Assembly (NCBI RefSeq): GCF_020697055.1
Contig: NZ_JAJFBP010000018.1
Location: 104,730-168,729, forward strand
Source: Panacagrimonas sp.
Lineage (GTDB): Bacteria; Pseudomonadota; Gammaproteobacteria; Nevskiales; Nevskiaceae
DNA: 64,000 nt
Direction: 5' to 3'
In this document: one piece after another, positions 26,844 through 34,792 of the stretch
How the letters are laid out: every line of letters begins with the position of its first letter
Numbering within the stretch: the stretch's first letter is position 1
Notes under the pieces: model-generated
Told to the model about the DNA's origin: nothing
Seen by the model: the letters and a program-made list of their open reading frames with translations, nothing else
The model's database searches: none
Program-made: the position numbers and the translations under genes

Positions 26844-27914
26844 TCAGGCGTAGTCGTCCAGCAAGCCGCGACGAATCAGCGGTCGCGGCACCGCCGAGAT
26901 GGACAACTCCGCGTCGCTGCCCTCGCGAGCAACGGACGACCACGGCGCCTGCGACGGCTGTTGCGGCGAGCCCTGACCGCGCGACTGTGCGAACACCTGC
27001 GCCTGGTCCAGTTGCAGGCCGCGCGCCGACAACATCGACGACAGGCTCGGCAGCGACGACTGCACGACGTCGCGCACGCGCTCGTCGGCCAGGTCGAAAC
27101 GCACGCTGACCTTGTCGCCGTCGAGCTTGAGCTTCACCTCGACCGGACCGAGTTCTTCGGGATTCAGGCGGATCTGAACCTCGGCGACGCCCTGCGCGGG
27201 CACATGCCAGGTAATGGTCTCGGCCATCTGTCTGGCCGCCTGCGGTTGCAGGATGTCGACCACGGTCGCTGCGACGGCGTGCGGCGCGGATCGCGCGACC
27301 GTCTCCGGTGAAACCGGCAAGGCGAACAGCGCGGTCGCGTCCGGCGCCGACGTCGAGCCGGAAACCGCCGCCGCGGTGCCCGATTCGGACGCGGCGTCCG
27401 GCACGACGGTGAAGGCCGCTGCGCCGTGGGCCGCGGCCGCAGGCCGCAACAGCGTCGGCATCGTCGGGGCATCGGGTGCGTTGGCGGAACGGTGCCCGGC
27501 CGCCACGATGCCGCCTGGAGGCGTCAGCAGAACCTGCAGCGTGCGCGACGGCGTTCGCGCGTCGGTCACGACGTCGTCGCCGCTTGGCACGGGGACGGCG
27601 CACGGCGGCGCCACGGCCGGAACGGCCAGCGCGACTACCGCGCACAACGCCTCCACCGCGTCGGCCGGATCGCCGGAGTCGATCCCGTCTTCGGCTGCTG
27701 CGATCGGAGATGGCGCATCCGCCTCGCCGACGGCCAGCAGGGCCACCAGGTGCGCGAGGTCCGACGCGAAATCGGGGGAAGCAAACGCACGCGCGGCGGC
27801 CGCAACGCCGCCTGCATTGGCGATCGGCGTCGGCCGGATCGGACCCGCGGGCGGCGGGCCGGGCGACGCGGCCGGCGGCTTCGGCATCGCGCCGATCAGA
27901 TCCGGGTTGGCCAC
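26844..27914 (-). CDS. fliK: Flagellar hook-length control protein FliK
   Basis: A 356-residue protein: a long low-complexity Ala/Pro/Val-rich N-terminal ruler and a conserved C-terminal domain (about residues 225-310). The C-terminal domain reads QGVAEVQIRLNPEELGPVEV, then KVSVRFDLADERVRDVVQ, the Flg_hook substrate-switching core. It lies 3 bp after fliJ and is the last gene of the fli operon here. It functions in the cytoplasm and hook channel to switch export specificity. Confidence 0.9.
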   Translation of the reverse strand: MANPDLIGAMPKPPAASPGPPPAGPIRPTPIANAGGVAAAARAFASPDFASDLAHLVALLAVGEADAPSPIAAAEDGIDSGDPADAVEALCAVVALAVPAVAPPCAVPVPSGDDVVTDARTPSRTLQVLLTPPGGIVAAGHRSANAPDAPTMPTLLRPAAAAHGAAAFTVVPDAASESGTAAAVSGSTSAPDATALFALPVSPETVARSAPHAVAATVVDILQPQAARQMAETITWHVPAQGVAEVQIRLNPEELGPVEVKLKLDGDKVSVRFDLADERVRDVVQSSLPSLSSMLSARGLQLDQAQVFAQSRGQGSPQQPSQAPWSSVAREGSDAELSISAVPRPLIRRGLLDDYA

Positions 27915-27917
27915 TGG

Positions 27918-28364
27918 CTATTCGCCGTCTGGCAACAGCCGGTTCGCGCCGGCGCGCAGCCCGAATTCATCCATCTGTTTCTGCGCCCACTGCTCCGCGC
28001 GCCACGCCTCGCGCTGCGCGGCGGCGTCGTGCAGCGTGTCGAACTTGCGCTGACCCGCACGACGATCGAGCCACTGCTGGGTCGACTCGCGCACCGCCTG
28101 GGCCGCGGTTTCCACCGTGCGCGCCTGCTGGCGTTCGGCCTCGTCCAGTCGGGCAAGGAAGCGTTCGCGATTGGCGATCAGCGCCGGTGCCATCGGCATC
28201 GGACGCGCGCGGTATTCCTCGGAATAGCGGCGCAGCTCGCCCAGCCGCATTTCCTGCTCGGCCAGTCCGCTGCGCGTGCGCGCCACCACTTCGGCCGCGC
28301 GACCGGTGTGCGACTCGGCGACGCGGGTCAGGACATCGAGACGACGGGTGCTGAGCGTGGTCAT
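27918..28364 (-). CDS. fliJ: Flagellar export chaperone FliJ
   Basis: A 148-residue coiled-coil protein rich in Arg, Glu, Gln and Ala, without obvious membrane segments. Weak sequence conservation is normal for FliJ; the call rests on the helical character, the size and the place between fliI and fliK. The segment LSTRRLDVLTRVAESHTGRA at the N terminus and RKFDTLHDAAAQREAWRAEQ near the C terminus fit the family. It binds FliI and FlhA in the export apparatus. Confidence 0.85.
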   Translation of the reverse strand: MTTLSTRRLDVLTRVAESHTGRAAEVVARTRSGLAEQEMRLGELRRYSEEYRARPMPMAPALIANRERFLARLDEAERQQARTVETAAQAVRESTQQWLDRRAGQRKFDTLHDAAAQREAWRAEQWAQKQMDEFGLRAGANRLLPDGE

Positions 28365-28374
28365 GGGTTTCTAT

Positions 28375-29757
28375 CTATTTCCTCGGCTCTTGTTTGTTCG
28401 CAGCGTCGGCGGCGCTGAACAGAGCGGCCAACCGCGACCGGCTCTCCTCCGTGCCCGAACCTTCGCTGGCGTTCTGCTGGAGGAACGATTCCATCGCCGG
28501 CCATGCCGCGATGGCGGCGTCCACGCGCGGATCCGAGCCGCGCTGGTAGGCGCCGATCGCGATCAGATCGCGGTTCTGCCGGTACGCGGAATACAGCTGG
28601 CGGAAGCGGCGCGCGGCGGCCTGCTGTGCCGGCGTGGTGATGTCGGAGGCCACGCGGGAAACCGACGCCTCGATGTCCACCGCCGGATACAGGCCGGCGT
28701 CCGCCACGGAGCGCGACAGCACGATGTGTCCGTCGAGAATGCCGCGCGCGGTGTCGGCGATCGGATCGTTGGGATCGTCGCCTTCGGTGAGAACCGTGTA
28801 GATGCCGGTGATCGAACCGCCGCCCGGCATGCCGTTGCCGGCGCGTTCGACCAGCGCCGGCAGGCGCGCGAACACCGACGGCGGATAACCGCGCGTGGTC
28901 GGCGGCTCGCCGACGGCCAGGCCGATCTCGCGCGCCGCCTGCGCAAAGCGCGACAGCGAATCCATCAGCAGCAGCACGTGGCGGCCCTCGTCGCGGAACG
29001 CTTCGGCGATCGAGGTCGCAAGCCAGGCGCCGCGCATGCGCTGCAGCGGCGGGCGATCGGCCGGTGTCGCGACGATCACCGCGCGCTTGAGTCCTTCGGG
29101 TCCGAGGTTGCGATCGATGAAATCCCGCACTTCGCGGCCACGCTCGCCGACCAGGCCGACGACGACGACGTCGGCCCGCGTGAAGCGGGTCATCATGCCA
29201 AGCAGCGTCGATTTGCCCACACCGGTGCCGGCGAACAGGCCCAGGCGCTGGCCACGTCCGACGGTCAGCAGCGAATTGACCGCGCGCACACCGACGTCGA
29301 GCGTCTCGCGGATCGGCTCGCGCATCAGCGGGTTGATCGAGGTCGAGCGCAGCGATTTGCGGCTGACGTCGCGCAGACGACCCAGGCCGTCGAGCGGCAG
29401 GCCTTCGGAATCCAGCACGCGCCCGAGCAGGCCGGCGCCGACGGGAAATTCGGCGCGGCGCGTCAGCGGCACGACGCGCGCATTGGGCAGCAGTCCGTGC
29501 ATGTCGCCGGCGGGCATCAGGAACGTGCGATCACCGGAGAAGCCGACGACCTCCGCCTCGATGCTCGAATGGTCCGCTGCATCGATGCGGCAGCGGCCGC
29601 CGATCTGCATGTTCAGTCCCGCGGCCTCGAGCGTCAGGCCCACGACGCGCTTGAGCGTGCCTTCGACCACCACGGTGTCGTGCTCGCGCGCGCGGCGCGT
29701 GCGGTCCTCGAGGCTGCGGATCAGGCGCGCGTTGCGGATGTTCGCAAAGGCGTTCAT
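28375..29757 (-). CDS. fliI: Flagellum-specific ATP synthase FliI
   Basis: A 460-residue F1-beta-like ATPase of the flagellar type III export gate. Walker A is GLFAGTGVGKSTLLG, Walker B VLLLMDSLSRFA, and the family region YPPSVFARLPALVERAG is present. The ATG at 29757 (MNAFANIRNARL) is chosen because a purine-rich AGGGGG lies 7 nt upstream and the sequence before it is a REP-like repeat. It is separated from fliH by that 157-bp repeat region but is otherwise in the operon. Confidence 0.95.
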   Translation of the reverse strand: MNAFANIRNARLIRSLEDRTRRAREHDTVVVEGTLKRVVGLTLEAAGLNMQIGGRCRIDAADHSSIEAEVVGFSGDRTFLMPAGDMHGLLPNARVVPLTRRAEFPVGAGLLGRVLDSEGLPLDGLGRLRDVSRKSLRSTSINPLMREPIRETLDVGVRAVNSLLTVGRGQRLGLFAGTGVGKSTLLGMMTRFTRADVVVVGLVGERGREVRDFIDRNLGPEGLKRAVIVATPADRPPLQRMRGAWLATSIAEAFRDEGRHVLLLMDSLSRFAQAAREIGLAVGEPPTTRGYPPSVFARLPALVERAGNGMPGGGSITGIYTVLTEGDDPNDPIADTARGILDGHIVLSRSVADAGLYPAVDIEASVSRVASDITTPAQQAAARRFRQLYSAYRQNRDLIAIGAYQRGSDPRVDAAIAAWPAMESFLQQNASEGSGTEESRSRLAALFSAADAANKQEPRK

Positions 29758-29764
29758 GACATGG

Positions 29765-29895
29765 CCCCCTGTCCCCGCGCAGCGGGGAGAGGGTTGGGAT
29801 GAAGGGCCTGTGCGCTGGACGATCGGCGTCCGCTTGTCGCAGCGCGCTCGCCCCTCATCCCTGCCCTCTCCCCGCTGTCGCGGGCGGAGGGAGAT
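29765..29895. repeat. REP/BIME-like inverted pair inside the fli operon
   Basis: Two head-to-head palindromic units. The left unit is near 29771-29807 (core GCGGGGAGAGGG followed by TTGGGATGAAGGGC). The right unit near 29848-29895 contains the reverse form GCCCCTCATCCC then CCCTCTCCCCGC. Related units occur at 55603-55692 and 60893-60938. The left edge supplies the AGGGGG in front of fliI. Confidence 0.7.
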
Positions 29896-29914
29896 TCGCG
29901 ATGGGCTGCCATCT

Positions 29915-30556
29915 TCAAGCGGTGTCTCCCAGCAGCCGCTGCGCGAGCTGCGCCTGGCGCGTGTCCAGGCGCGCATCGACGCGCGCGGATTCGGATTCGA
30001 CGACGCAGTCGCCGGGCATCAGCTGGCGGTCCGGCACGATCTGCCAGTCGCCCGCTTCGGGATCGTCGCGAAGCTGTTCGGTGACGATGCGCGCATCGTC
30101 GGGATGCAGGCGCACGCGCGGTGTGCGCGCCGGCTGCGCCAGGTGCGCGATGGCGTCGCGGACGATCCCGAGCACCTTGGCCGGATCGGCGGCGAGCTCC
30201 TGCTGCACCAGGCGACGCGCCAGCTCGAGCATCAGCGCCACCAGCGCCTGCTCGGTCTTGGCGTCGACCTCGGCCAGCGGCGCCGACAAATGTTCGATCA
30301 GCGCACGCAGGCGCTGGGCTTCGATCTTGGCTTCCGCCAGCCCCTGCGCACGGCCTTGCGCATGACCTTCGGCCAGTCCGCGCGCGAGCCCTTCCCGCGC
30401 GGCGGCGGCCTCGATGTCTTCCACCTGTGCGGCCGACGGCGGCGGGCGCGCTTCACGGCGCAGCGCATCGTCGAAGTTGGGCAGCGTCCACGCGGCCGCC
30501 TGCGCGGCGAACGCATCGCCGCTCAGGATCGGAGCAAACAGGGAACTTTCGCTCAT
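29915..30556 (-). CDS. fliH: Flagellar assembly protein FliH
   Basis: A 213-residue negative regulator of FliI. The central region shows the GxxxG-rich repeats typical of FliH (EGLARGLAEGHAQGRAQGLA), followed by a helix-rich C-terminal domain (LMLELARRLVQQELAADPAK, then RVRLHPDDARIV). The ATG at 30556 gives the canonical MSESSLFAPILSG start. It lies 43 bp after fliG. Confidence 0.9.
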   Translation of the reverse strand: MSESSLFAPILSGDAFAAQAAAWTLPNFDDALRREARPPPSAAQVEDIEAAAAREGLARGLAEGHAQGRAQGLAEAKIEAQRLRALIEHLSAPLAEVDAKTEQALVALMLELARRLVQQELAADPAKVLGIVRDAIAHLAQPARTPRVRLHPDDARIVTEQLRDDPEAGDWQIVPDRQLMPGDCVVESESARVDARLDTRQAQLAQRLLGDTA

Positions 30557-30599
30557 CGCGTGTGGTGGCCTACGTCGATGCATGCCGCGGATGAGCGGC

Positions 30600-31619
30600 T
30601 CACACCATCTCCTCGCCCTTGCCGCCCAGCACGATCGTGCCGGCCTCGGCCAGGCGACGTGCCGCGCCGAGGATCTCCTTCTGCGCGGCCTCGACGTCGG
30701 CGACTCTCGCCGGACCCTTGGCCTCCATGTCCTCGAGCAGCATCTCGGCCGCACGCTGCGACATGTTCTTGGTGATCTTCTCCTTGACCTTGGCGTCGGC
30801 GCCCTTGAGCGCCATGCCCAGCGTTTCGGTGCCGATCTCGCGCAACAGCGTCTGGATGCCGCGATCGTCGACGCTGGCCAGGTCGTCGAACACGAACATC
30901 AGTTCCTGGATGCGCGTGCCCAGATCCTGGTCGGTCTCGCCGATGCGGGCGCTGATCGCCTGCTCGGTGGTCGAGTCCATCAGGTTGAGGATGTTGGCGG
31001 CCTTCTTGACGCCGCCCACGCTCGAGGACTTGAGGTTGTTACCGCCGGAGAACTGCTTCTCCATGATCTCGTCGAGTTCGCGCAGCGCGGCCGGCTGGAT
31101 GCCGTCGAGGCGCGCGATGCGCATCAACACGTCGGCGCGCATGCGCTCGGGCAGCAGCACCAGCACTTCGGCGGCCTGGTCCGAGTCCAGGTACGCCAGC
31201 ACGATGGCGACGATCTGCGGATGCTCGTTGCGCACCAGGTCGGCGACCGCACGCGTCTCCATCCACTTGAGCGCCTCGAGCCCCTTGCTGTTGCGCCCCA
31301 GCAGAATGCGATCGATCAGGCCCGCGGCCTTGTCCTCGCCCAGCGCGCCCACCATCACGCGGCGCACGTAGTCGTCGGCGCCGACGCCCAGCGAGGTCTG
31401 GCTGTTGAGCGTCGACACGAAGCTGTCCATCACGTGGATGGCGCGCTCGCGCGACACGTTGCTGAGCGCGGCCATCGCCTGGCCGACCTTCTGCACGTCC
31501 TTGGGCGCCATGTGCTTGAGCACTTCGGCCGCCTCGCCTTCGCCCAGCGACATCAGCAGGATCGCCGCGCGCTCGGGACCGGGAATGGGCGCGTGTGTTC
31601 CGGGGGTTCCGTCGGCCAT
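30600..31619 (-). CDS. fliG: Flagellar motor switch protein FliG
   Basis: A 339-residue rotor protein. The N-terminal domain has AAILLMSLGEGEAAEVLKHM, the middle domain contains the EHPQ motif (RNEHPQIVAIVLAYLDSDQA), and the C-terminal domain carries the charged torque helix with DDRGIQTLLREI and related residues. It contacts FliF, FliM and the stators. The start lies 1 bp after the fliF stop. Confidence 0.96.
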   Translation of the reverse strand: MADGTPGTHAPIPGPERAAILLMSLGEGEAAEVLKHMAPKDVQKVGQAMAALSNVSRERAIHVMDSFVSTLNSQTSLGVGADDYVRRVMVGALGEDKAAGLIDRILLGRNSKGLEALKWMETRAVADLVRNEHPQIVAIVLAYLDSDQAAEVLVLLPERMRADVLMRIARLDGIQPAALRELDEIMEKQFSGGNNLKSSSVGGVKKAANILNLMDSTTEQAISARIGETDQDLGTRIQELMFVFDDLASVDDRGIQTLLREIGTETLGMALKGADAKVKEKITKNMSQRAAEMLLEDMEAKGPARVADVEAAQKEILGAARRLAEAGTIVLGGKGEEMV

Positions 31620-31620
31620 G

Positions 31621-33300
31621 TCAGGCGGCTCCTTCTTCGGCCAACCAGGACTTCACGACCTGGGCGACGCGCTTGGGGTCCTGGCCCACCGCGGCGCGCG
31701 CGGCTTCGAGTTTCTTTTCGTAGGGTCCGGAGCCGTCGAAGATCGCGATCTCCTCGTCCTGCGTGCCGGCGGACGCGGCCGCACGACCACGGACGCGAAC
31801 CCCGCCGGTTTCCTCGTCGTGGACCAGCACACCGCCGACCACCGGCACCGCGGCCTTGGGCGACGGCGGTGCGAGCAGCACCTTCAGCGCCGGACGCAGC
31901 GCCGCGAAGATCAGCACCAGGATCGCCAGCAGGCCGAATCCGTGGCGGATCAGCGCCTGCGCCTGCGGCTGCTGCCACATCGGGATATCGGCCGGCGCAT
32001 CGGCCGTGGCCGCCGGCAGGAAGCTCACGTTCTGCACCGTCACGCGATCGCCGCGCGCCTCGTCGAACCCCACCGCGTCGCGGACCAGCGTCTCGATCTT
32101 CTTCAGGTCCTCGGCGCCCAGCGGCTGGAGCGTCGAGCCGCCCTTGCCGTCGGGACGCGGCAGGTTGTCGACCAGCACCGCGATCGACAGCTTCTTCAGG
32201 CGCCCGACCGGCTGGCGCGTGTGCGACAGCGTGCGATCGACCTCATAGTTGCGCGTGCTGCTGGTCGAGGAATTGACCGGCGCCGCGGCGTCCGCGGTGG
32301 GCTGGCCGAGCAGCTGGTTCACCGGCAGCGCGGGCTGCGTCTGCGGCGGTTGGTTGGACGTGGCGCCCGGTACGCCCTGCGCATTGCCGCCGGGGCCCGT
32401 GGTGGTCTGCGCGCTGGTCTGTTCGCTGCGCACGACGGTCTTGTCGGGCGCGTAGGTCTCGCGTGCTTCCTCGGTGACCGAGAAATCGAGCTCCGCCGAG
32501 ACCTGCGTGCTGACCTTGCCGGGCCCCGCGACCGGCAGCAGCAGCGCCTCGACGCGACGCACGTAGTCGGCCTCGACGCGACGCGCGTGGTCGAACTGTT
32601 CGGCCGAGACCGCCAGCTCGTCGTTGTCCTTGCCGCTGACCAGGCGTCCGAACTGGTCGACCACCGTGACGCGCGCGGGCGCCAGATTCGGAACGCTGGA
32701 CGCGATCATGTGCACGATCGCCTGCACTTGGTTGGCTTCGAGCGCACGACCCGGATGCAGTTCGACCAGCACCGAGGCGCTGGCGCCGTCGCCCGGCCGC
32801 GCAAACGCGGACGGCTTGGGGATGGCCAGGTGCACGCGCGCGTTCTTCACCGGCGACAGGCGTCCGATGCTGCGCGACAGCTCGGTCTCCAGCGCATGGT
32901 TGTAGCGCGCACCTTCCAGGAAGCTGCTGACGCCCATGCCCTGGTCCTGCTGCATCATCTCGAAGCCGCTGGCGCCGGACTTGGGCAGTCCTTGCGAGGC
33001 CAGCAGCAGGCGCGCTTCGTGGACCTTGGCGCCCGATACGGTCAGGCGACCGGTCAGCGAATCCAGTTCGTACTCAATCCCCGCCGCGCGCAGCGACTCA
33101 GCGGCGGCCGATGCGTCCTGACCCGCGAGTTCCGGATACAGCTCGACCTGGCCTGGACGCTGCGACCAGTTGTAGATCGCCAGCCCGCCGGCGATGGCGC
33201 CGGCCAGGCCGACCAGCAGCAACAGCTGGCGGACGATCGGCAGTTCCTTGAGGCCGCGCAGGTGCATCGGCAAGGAGGCGGGAAGCGCGGCGTCGGCCAT
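31621..33300 (-). CDS. fliF: Flagellar MS-ring protein FliF
   Basis: A 559-residue inner-membrane ring protein. The N-terminal membrane segment (LLLLVGLAGAIAGGLAIYNW, residues about 24-43) is followed by the secretin-like ring-building motifs (LYPELAGQDASAAAESLRAA). A second membrane segment near residue 445 (ALIRHGFGLLAILVLIFAAL) precedes the FliG-binding tail DPKRVAQVVKSWLAEEGAA. The central region contains a Gln/Pro/Ser-rich insertion. It follows fliE by 14 bp. Confidence 0.95.
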   Translation of the reverse strand: MADAALPASLPMHLRGLKELPIVRQLLLLVGLAGAIAGGLAIYNWSQRPGQVELYPELAGQDASAAAESLRAAGIEYELDSLTGRLTVSGAKVHEARLLLASQGLPKSGASGFEMMQQDQGMGVSSFLEGARYNHALETELSRSIGRLSPVKNARVHLAIPKPSAFARPGDGASASVLVELHPGRALEANQVQAIVHMIASSVPNLAPARVTVVDQFGRLVSGKDNDELAVSAEQFDHARRVEADYVRRVEALLLPVAGPGKVSTQVSAELDFSVTEEARETYAPDKTVVRSEQTSAQTTTGPGGNAQGVPGATSNQPPQTQPALPVNQLLGQPTADAAAPVNSSTSSTRNYEVDRTLSHTRQPVGRLKKLSIAVLVDNLPRPDGKGGSTLQPLGAEDLKKIETLVRDAVGFDEARGDRVTVQNVSFLPAATADAPADIPMWQQPQAQALIRHGFGLLAILVLIFAALRPALKVLLAPPSPKAAVPVVGGVLVHDEETGGVRVRGRAAASAGTQDEEIAIFDGSGPYEKKLEAARAAVGQDPKRVAQVVKSWLAEEGAA

Positions 33301-33314
33301 GTCGTATCAGCGCC

Positions 33315-33650
33315 TCAGAGCGGCATGTTCATGATGTCCTGGTAGGCGCGCACCATGCGGTTGCGCGTCTCCACCAGGCCTTTGAACTCCACCTGCGCGC
33401 GGCTCGACGCGAGCATCACGGAGGCGAGATCGGTATTCGGATCGCCGAGCTGAAACTTGTTCTGAAGATCGCCGGCCTTGCTCTGCGTCAGGCTCACCCG
33501 GTCCAGTGCCGCTTCCATGACACGGCCGAAGCTGGCCGCGCCCGTCTCGCCGACGGCCTGGGCGCCCTTGCCGCCCACGGCCGGCGCGTTGGCCTGGCCT
33601 TGGAGGGCACGGATCTGGGACAGCACGCTTCGGACGTCGATCTCGGACAT
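33315..33650 (-). CDS. fliE: Flagellar hook-basal body protein FliE
   Basis: A 111-residue rod-adapter protein that links the MS ring to the proximal rod. The C-terminal half is the conserved part: LQNKFQLGDPNTDLASVMLA, then FKGLVETRNRMVRAYQDIM with the usual ending MNMPL. It is the first gene of the operon, and a sigma-54-type promoter is visible just upstream. Confidence 0.94.
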   Translation of the reverse strand: MSEIDVRSVLSQIRALQGQANAPAVGGKGAQAVGETGAASFGRVMEAALDRVSLTQSKAGDLQNKFQLGDPNTDLASVMLASSRAQVEFKGLVETRNRMVRAYQDIMNMPL

Positions 33651-33681
33651 GCGCGGGTTCGGATGCGATTCCCGCGGGGTC

Positions 33682-33698
33682 GAGCAACTCCTGTTCCA
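33682..33698 (-). promoter_or_regulatory. Candidate sigma-54 promoter of fliE
   Basis: On the minus strand TGGAAC-N5-TTGCT with exactly 10 bp between the GG of the -24 element and the GC of the -12 element. It matches the RpoN consensus (TGGCAC-N5-TTGCW) except one base and lies about 32 bp before the fliE ATG. RpoN with FleQ drives fliE operons in Pseudomonas and Xanthomonas. Confidence 0.65.
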
Positions 33699-33791
33699 GC
33701 AATTCGGCGCCGGGATTTCGGCGCGTCCCTCGCAGCGGTCTTATCGACCGCGCAGGACGGAACTTGAGGACCGGATCACGAGGAAGGTCGT

Positions 33792-33834
33792 CCGTAGCCC
33801 GGGGAAGATCCCCCGGACTTCGTCCGCGCTACGG
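33792..33834. repeat. REP-like compound palindrome between fliE and greB
   Basis: Outer stem CCGTAGC/GCTACGG encloses CGGAC-TTC-GTCCG and CCGGGG/CCCCGG hairpins. The minus-strand reading CGTAGCGCGGACGAAGTCCG matches the element at 26809-26834. It sits at the end of greB and could stop its transcription. Confidence 0.6.
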
Positions 33835-33846
33835 TCACGAACCGGT

Positions 33847-34398
33847 TCAGGGATAGCGGATCGACAGGACCTCGTACTCCGCCGGCCCAGCGGGCAGCTG
33901 CGCCAGCACCACGTCGCCGACTTCGTGGTTGAGCAGCGCGCGCGCCAGCGGCGAATCGATGCTGATGCGGCCCTGCGCCGCGTCGGTCTCGTCGGGGCCG
34001 ACGATGCGAAAGCGCTTCTCCTCGCCGTCGGGACCGGCGACCTCGACCTCGGCGCCAAAATAGACGCGCCCCGGATCCGCCGGCTTTTGCTCGGCGACCT
34101 TCAGATCGGGAATGCGCACCTGCAGGTAGCGCACGCGGCGATCGATCTCGCGTAGTTCCTTTTTGCGGTACTGGTACTCGGCGTTCTCGGAGCGATCGCC
34201 TTCGGCCGCGGCCGCCGCGAGCGCCCGGACCACTTCGGGCCGACGCACGCTCCACAGCTGGTCGTATTCGTCCTTGAGTCGCGCGTATCCCTCGGGCGTC
34301 ACGTACGGCGAGGGTTTGCGCGGCGGAGCGCGAAACCGCTCGCTGCCGTCCTCGCCATCGGCTTCGAAGTCGCCTTCCCGGCCCCAGCCTCGCGCCAT
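33847..34398 (-). CDS. greB: Transcription elongation factor GreB
   Basis: A 183-residue GreA/GreB-family factor that promotes cleavage of backtracked RNA in RNA polymerase. The GreB-type coiled coil shows [20 protein letters not shown] and the tip sequence [15 protein letters not shown], whose acidic residues reach the catalytic site. The C-terminal FKBP-like domain ends [10 protein letters not shown]. The N terminus is about 20 residues longer than in Escherichia coli GreB and acidic. It lies 10 bp after the response regulator gene. Confidence 0.92.
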   Translation of the reverse strand: MARGWGREGDFEADGEDGSERFRAPPRKPSPYVTPEGYARLKDEYDQLWSVRRPEVVRALAAAAAEGDRSENAEYQYRKKELREIDRRVRYLQVRIPDLKVAEQKPADPGRVYFGAEVEVAGPDGEEKRFRIVGPDETDAAQGRISIDSPLARALLNHEVGDVVLAQLPAGPAEYEVLSIRYP

Positions 34399-34408
34399 GT
34401 CGCCGTTC

Positions 34409-34792
34409 TCAGTCCGGCTCGCGCCCGAACGCCGTCTCGATGGCTTCGAACAGCGCCTGGATCATGAAGGGCTTCTGCAGATATCCCTGGTACGCATCGC
34501 TGATGCGCGACTCGGCGACGTCGCGCGGCAGGCCGCTCATCACGATCACCGGGGTGGCCCGGTGCAACGGATCGGCGCGCAGCTTGCCGAGCATGGTCGG
34601 GCCGTCCATCAGCGGCATCATCATGTCGAGCATCACCAGATCGACCGCCGACTCATGCAGGCGCTGCAGCCCCTGCAGACCATTGATGGCGCGCGTGACG
34701 CGAAACCCCGCATCCACCAGAAGGGCTTCGAGCACCTCGGCAATGCCGAATTCGTCGTCGACGACCAGGACCGATTTCACTGGGTCATCCAC
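34409..34792 (-). CDS. Single-domain response regulator
   Basis: A 127-residue stand-alone REC domain. The acidic pocket is Asp12-Asp13, the phosphoacceptor Asp56 is in [12 protein letters not shown], and the switch Ser (VMSGLP) and Lys (LQKPF) are present. There is no output domain, so it probably acts through protein contact. It directly abuts the KaiC-like gene (stop to start), whose product or partner kinase is the likely interactor. Confidence 0.92.
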   Translation of the reverse strand: MDDPVKSVLVVDDEFGIAEVLEALLVDAGFRVTRAINGLQGLQRLHESAVDLVMLDMMMPLMDGPTMLGKLRADPLHRATPVIVMSGLPRDVAESRISDAYQGYLQKPFMIQALFEAIETAFGREPD

